A stretch of 9,275 nt of DNA from Spirochaetota bacterium. Lineage in GTDB: Bacteria; Spirochaetota; Spirochaetia; Treponematales; Treponemataceae. Below the pieces are notes generated by a model. It worked only from the letters and a program-made list of their open reading frames with translations. It was not told where the DNA came from and made no database searches. How positions within the stretch are numbered: position 1 is the first letter of the stretch; each line of letters begins with the position of its first letter. The DNA is taken from positions 1 to 9,275 of the forward strand of contig JAKPSR010000109.1 of assembly GCA_029571425.1 (NCBI GenBank). Direction: 5' to 3'. Below are positions 6,624-9,275 of this stretch, piece by piece. A program made the translations under genes and the position numbers.

Positions 6624-7963
6624 CAAACCTTCCTTAAGGTGTCGATAGGCCGCTCGCGCCCGGCCCGAATCGCCGGGAACAAGGCCGCGCACACCGACAG
6701 TACCAGTGTACCCGATGTTATGAAAAAAATCTCGCCGAAATCGATGGTTACCGGTATCCGCTCAAGGTAGTACGCCGGATCCAACAGGTAAACGTGGCCG
6801 ATCGCCGCGCCCGGCGGGCCGATGAGCCGTGCGACGAAGAGGTTACCGACGTTCACGGCGCGCTCGAGAAAGGCGAACATCTCGTTGACGTGGACGGCGA
6901 GGAATATCCCCGTCGGGACGCCGACGAGGGCGCCGCCAAGCCCGGTTAAGAACCCGGCGAGCAGGAATGAGAAGGTGATCCCGCCCGGGGGGGCTCCCGC
7001 GCTCTTGAGTATGGCGATCTCCCGCCGTCGCTCGAGGACGAGCATGACGAGCGCCGACGATACGTTCGCGCACGCGACGAGGACGATCAAAAACATGATG
7101 AAGAGGAGGATCGCCTTGGTAGTCCGGAACGAGGTGAACTGTGACCTATTGAGGTCGGCCCAAGTAAAGACCGAAAAGCCCTCCGGGCTCGCCTCGCGCG
7201 CGGCCGCGACCGCGCCCGAGAGATCGGCGAAGGCGTCGACCGTCGAGACGTTGACGAAGCTCCGAGACGAGACAGGATCGAGTATCCGGTATCCCGAGCC
7301 AAGAGCGATGAAGCACCAAATCCCGTCAAGTTCCTGATAACCCGACGAGAACACCGATCGGACGACAAAGCTCGAGAAGCGCGGAAAGCTCCGCCCGCCG
7401 GCCGATCGCGCCATGGTAACGACGCGCACGGTGTCCCCTGCCTTCGCGCCGATGGAATCGGCGAGCTTCTTCCCAAGAAGGATATCGCGGGGACCGAGGT
7501 CCCCCTCCCCGATCGCCGGCGTCGCCTCGAGAAGGCCCGCCGCGGGGCGGTTCTCCGCGAAAAACGCCTCGTCGACCGCGCGCACCGTCGAGCCGCCCCT
7601 TCCCTTGGGCCCGACGACAATGGCGTAACCCTGCCGCTCCGCCCAGGCCCCGACGACAGAGCCTGAACTATCGGAAGCGACGATGCGATCGGCGAGGTCG
7701 CGCATCTCTGTCGCGCCCCAGCCGGTCTCGGAAAGGCCCGAGTAGTCGACCGCCTGCACGTGCGAGGTGCCGAGCTCGACGAGCCGAGAGGTGATCCCCT
7801 CGATCATCCCGTCGGAGACGACGAGGACCACCACCAACGGGACGAGGCTCAGGCCGATGCCGAGCATCGACCCAAAGAGGCTGCGCCTCGCGTTCGACCT
7901 CTCGCCCGAGCCCCCGATGCCGAGGAAGCGCGCGGCGAGCAGGAGTGGGTAGCGTCCGCTCAT
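6623..7963 (-). CDS. LolC/LolE-family lipoprotein-releasing ABC transporter permease
   Basis: This inner-membrane subunit works with LolD to extract lipoproteins from the inner membrane for delivery to the outer membrane. The 446 residues follow the LolC/E plan: a cytoplasmic N-terminus, TM1 (about 30-50), a large periplasmic domain of MacB-PCD type (about 55-280), then an FtsX domain with TM2 (283-307), TM3 (330-358) and TM4 (410-432). Between TM2 and TM3 lies ERRREIAILKSAGAPP (311-326), the cytoplasmic coupling helix that contacts the ATPase. Between TM3 and TM4 is the short periplasmic segment ending in YYLERIPVTIDF, like the YF/LxxIPVxxD segment of LolC/E. The ATG at 7963 overlaps the lolD stop as ATGA and has only a weak ribosome site, which suggests coupling. 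A second permease lies on the other side of lolD, so the transporter is probably a heterodimer. Which of the two corresponds to LolC and which to LolE cannot be decided here. FtsX permeases of other ABC systems (MacB-like) are a less likely alternative. Confidence 0.88.
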   Translation of the reverse strand: MSGRYPLLLAARFLGIGGSGERSNARRSLFGSMLGIGLSLVPLVVVLVVSDGMIEGITSRLVELGTSHVQAVDYSGLSETGWGATEMRDLADRIVASDSSGSVVGAWAERQGYAIVVGPKGRGGSTVRAVDEAFFAENRPAAGLLEATPAIGEGDLGPRDILLGKKLADSIGAKAGDTVRVVTMARSAGGRSFPRFSSFVVRSVFSSGYQELDGIWCFIALGSGYRILDPVSSRSFVNVSTVDAFADLSGAVAAAREASPEGFSVFTWADLNRSQFTSFRTTKAILLFIMFLIVLVACANVSSALVMLVLERRREIAILKSAGAPPGGITFSFLLAGFLTGLGGALVGVPTGIFLAVHVNEMFAFLERAVNVGNLFVARLIGPPGAAIGHVYLLDPAYYLERIPVTIDFGEIFFITSGTLVLSVCAALFPAIRAGRERPIDTLRKV

Positions 7964-8640
7964 TGCCGCACCAACCGCATGCCCTCGAACCGGTACCGCT
8001 CGTCGCCCGCGAGGGCCATCTCGCGGTCGTGCGTGACGAGCACGAGGGCGCGACGGCGCGCAGAGACGACGGAGAAAAGGAGTTCCCTCACCGTCGCGGC
8101 ATTCGCCGGATCGAGGTTACCGGTCGGCTCGTCGGCGAGGACGAGGGCGGGATCGTTGACGAGGGCGCGCGCGACGGCGGCGCGCTGACGCTCTCCTCCC
8201 GACATCTGGGAAGGATAGTGGCTCGCCCGATGCTCCAGGTTGACGTCGGCGAGAAGCGACCTTGCCCGCTCCGTCGCCTCGCGCATCGGAACGCCGGCGA
8301 TAAAGGCGGGCAGCATCACGTTCTCGAGGGCGGTGAAGTCTTTAAGAAGGTGATGGAACTGAAAGACGAGGCCGAGGTATCCTCGCCGATACGCGGTGAG
8401 TCCTCGCTCGTCGAGGCTATCGATCTGGTAAGGCCCAGCCCGCACCGAACCACCGCTCGCCGCCTCGAGGCCGCCGATGATGTTGAGCAGGGTGCTCTTA
8501 CCGCACCCGGACTCGCCGGTGATGACGACTTTTCGCGCCGCCTCGACCCTCAGGTCAACCCCCGCGAATATCTCAAGGCGATCCGCGCCGGCGCCGAAAA
8601 CCTTCGACACCCCTGCTAATTCGAGAACCGCGTCACTCAT
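7960..8640 (-). CDS. lolD: LolD-type lipoprotein-releasing ABC transporter ATP-binding protein
   Basis: This is the cytoplasmic ATPase that powers the flanking permeases. The 226 residues have every ABC motif: Walker A GESGCGKST (42-50), Q-loop Q94 within FQFHHLL, signature MSGGERQ (146-152), Walker B ALVLADE with the catalytic Glu (165-171), D-loop NLDP (175-178) and H-loop H204. FQFHHLLKDFTALENVMLP (93-111) is characteristic of LolD and the wider LolD/MacB/FtsE-like group. The ATG at 8640 has a strong GGAGGTG ribosome site. It lies inside the end of the upstream permease gene, with an 8-base overlap, and the gene's own stop overlaps the next permease by 4 bases. Assignment to LolD rather than a MacB-type ATPase rests on the two separate flanking permeases and the absence of a membrane-fusion-protein gene in the visible part. 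Confidence 0.92.
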   Translation of the reverse strand: MSDAVLELAGVSKVFGAGADRLEIFAGVDLRVEAARKVVITGESGCGKSTLLNIIGGLEAASGGSVRAGPYQIDSLDERGLTAYRRGYLGLVFQFHHLLKDFTALENVMLPAFIAGVPMREATERARSLLADVNLEHRASHYPSQMSGGERQRAAVARALVNDPALVLADEPTGNLDPANAATVRELLFSVVSARRRALVLVTHDREMALAGDERYRFEGMRLVRQ

Positions 8641-9275
8641 AGCGAAGCACCTCCGCGGGCGTGAGTTTAAGTATGGCGCCGCTCGCCGCCCAGGCTGCCG
8701 CCGCGGCGGAAAGCGCGCCGAAAAGGTACACGAAGAGCGCCTCGGGGAAGAGGATGCGCGTCGGGACCTCGGTCAGGTAGAAATTGGCCGGGCTAAATAT
8801 CGAGAAGCTCGCGTCCGCGCCGCCGCCCGCGAGCGACCCGGCGAACCGGATGAAGGCGTTGACGACGCGCTCGGTCGCGTCGAACACCTCATTGATCCTG
8901 ACCGAGAGAAACAAGCCCGCTGCGAGGCCAAAGCTCGCGCCGGCGAGGCCGACGAAAAGCCCATTCGCGATAAAGACGAGCTGAATATCCCGGCTCGGCG
9001 AGCCAAGCGCGGATAGCACGCAAATCTCCTCGCGCCGTTCGTACACCGATCGTCGCATCGAGTGATACACGTTCACCGTCACGACGAGGAAGATAAGGAC
9101 GACGAGCGTTAGGAGCATGGCCTTCTCGGACTTAAGGGCGCCGAAGAACGATCGGTTATAGTCCCTCCACGACTCGGTCTTAAGATTCGGAAGCTCGCGC
9201 TCGACGAGTGCCCTGTAGGCGGCGTCGCCCTCGACGTCGTCGAGCTTCACCGCCGCGATCAGGGGAGCCTCGGGG
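8633..9275 (-). CDS. LolC/LolE-family ABC transporter permease, 5' end cut by the window edge
   Basis: This is the first permease of the lipoprotein-release transporter and partner of the lolD product. The frame stays open to the window edge: codons above 9250 read PEAPLIAA in frame, so the GTG at 9250 is internal and the real start lies beyond 9275. About 213 C-terminal residues are visible, roughly half of the usual 400-450. They hold the end of the periplasmic domain and the FtsX domain. One membrane helix follows SEKAM (MLLTLVVLIFLVVTVNVY). Next is the cytoplasmic coupling segment RRSVYERREEICVLSALGSP, a second helix region with GLFVGLAGASFGLAAGLFL, a periplasmic loop with FYLTEVPTRILF, and a last helix before the stop. 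The protein ends in LTPAEVLRYE, the usual FtsX/Lol terminus (xPxExLRxE). It differs clearly in sequence from the other permease in the window, so the two are paralogues, not a recent duplication. Confidence 0.87.
   Translation of the reverse strand, partial: PEAPLIAAVKLDDVEGDAAYRALVERELPNLKTESWRDYNRSFFGALKSEKAMLLTLVVLIFLVVTVNVYHSMRRSVYERREEICVLSALGSPSRDIQLVFIANGLFVGLAGASFGLAAGLFLSVRINEVFDATERVVNAFIRFAGSLAGGGADASFSIFSPANFYLTEVPTRILFPEALFVYLFGALSAAAAAWAASGAILKLTPAEVLRYE
8648..8654 (-). promoter_or_regulatory. Ribosome binding site of lolD
   Basis: On the minus strand GGAGGTG lies 7 bases before the ATG at 8640-8638. It sits inside the coding sequence of the upstream permease. It is the strongest ribosome site in the lol part of the run, so lolD may be translated more than the permeases. 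Confidence 0.75.

Noticed and set aside
6141..6692. Longer version of mcsA starting at 6692
   Set aside because: The extra 23 residues do not resemble the family and would lie inside the permease gene. The ATG at 6623 has a ribosome site, the MKCDLCG family start and a TGATG junction.
6987..6993. Run of seven G (C on the coding strand) in the lol permease gene, a possible slippage or phase-variation tract
   Set aside because: Seven bases is short for phase variation, it encodes an ordinary Ala-Pro-Pro-Gly stretch, and the frame is intact.

Overview
The window comes from a GC-rich bacterial chromosome and is almost completely coding. Two gene sets point to a diderm (outer-membrane) bacterium: a Lol-type lipoprotein transporter, and the McsA/McsB/ClpC proteolysis genes best known from Gram-positives but also found in spirochaetes and a few other phyla. 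The combination suggests a high-GC spirochaete of the Spirochaeta/Treponema kind. This is an inference from gene content (about 60% sure); there is no rRNA or other phylogenetic marker in the window.

Layout. At the left edge (1-1143, + strand) lies the 3' part of glgC, a plant/cyanobacterial-type ADP-glucose pyrophosphorylase. It converges on a seven-gene minus-strand run. A compact bidirectional terminator (about 1179-1210) separates the two. Read in the direction of transcription, from the right edge leftwards, the run is: a 5'-truncated FtsX/LolC/E-type permease (9275-8633), lolD ATPase (8640-7960), a full-length LolC/E-type permease (7963-6623), mcsA (6623-6141), mcsB (6144-5059), clpC (5053-2525) and avtA, valine--pyruvate aminotransferase (2519-1209). 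Neighbouring genes overlap by 1-8 bases or are 5 bases apart, so they are very probably one operon. Its promoter lies outside the window. The only non-coding stretch, about 65 bases, holds the terminator.

How the genes work together. The two permeases and LolD form an inner-membrane ABC machine that extracts lipoproteins for transfer to the outer membrane. McsA, McsB and ClpC correspond to the phosphoarginine protein-quality-control module: McsA is the zinc-binding activator, McsB the arginine kinase that tags proteins, and ClpC the unfoldase that feeds ClpP. The ctsR repressor that opens this operon in Bacillus is absent, and the lol genes sit in its place. AvtA is a metabolic aminotransferase at the end of the run.

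The most notable observation is in McsB. The fold and gene context are clear, but residues central to phosphagen-kinase chemistry are replaced: the catalytic Glu of the NEEDH motif is Cys (NVCDH), the active-site Cys is Ser, one phosphate-binding Arg is Lys, and the first Arg of the phosphoarginine-sensing RDxxRA motif is Val. ClpC meanwhile keeps both glutamates of its phosphoarginine pockets. I found no mobile element, CRISPR array, tRNA, rRNA or riboswitch.
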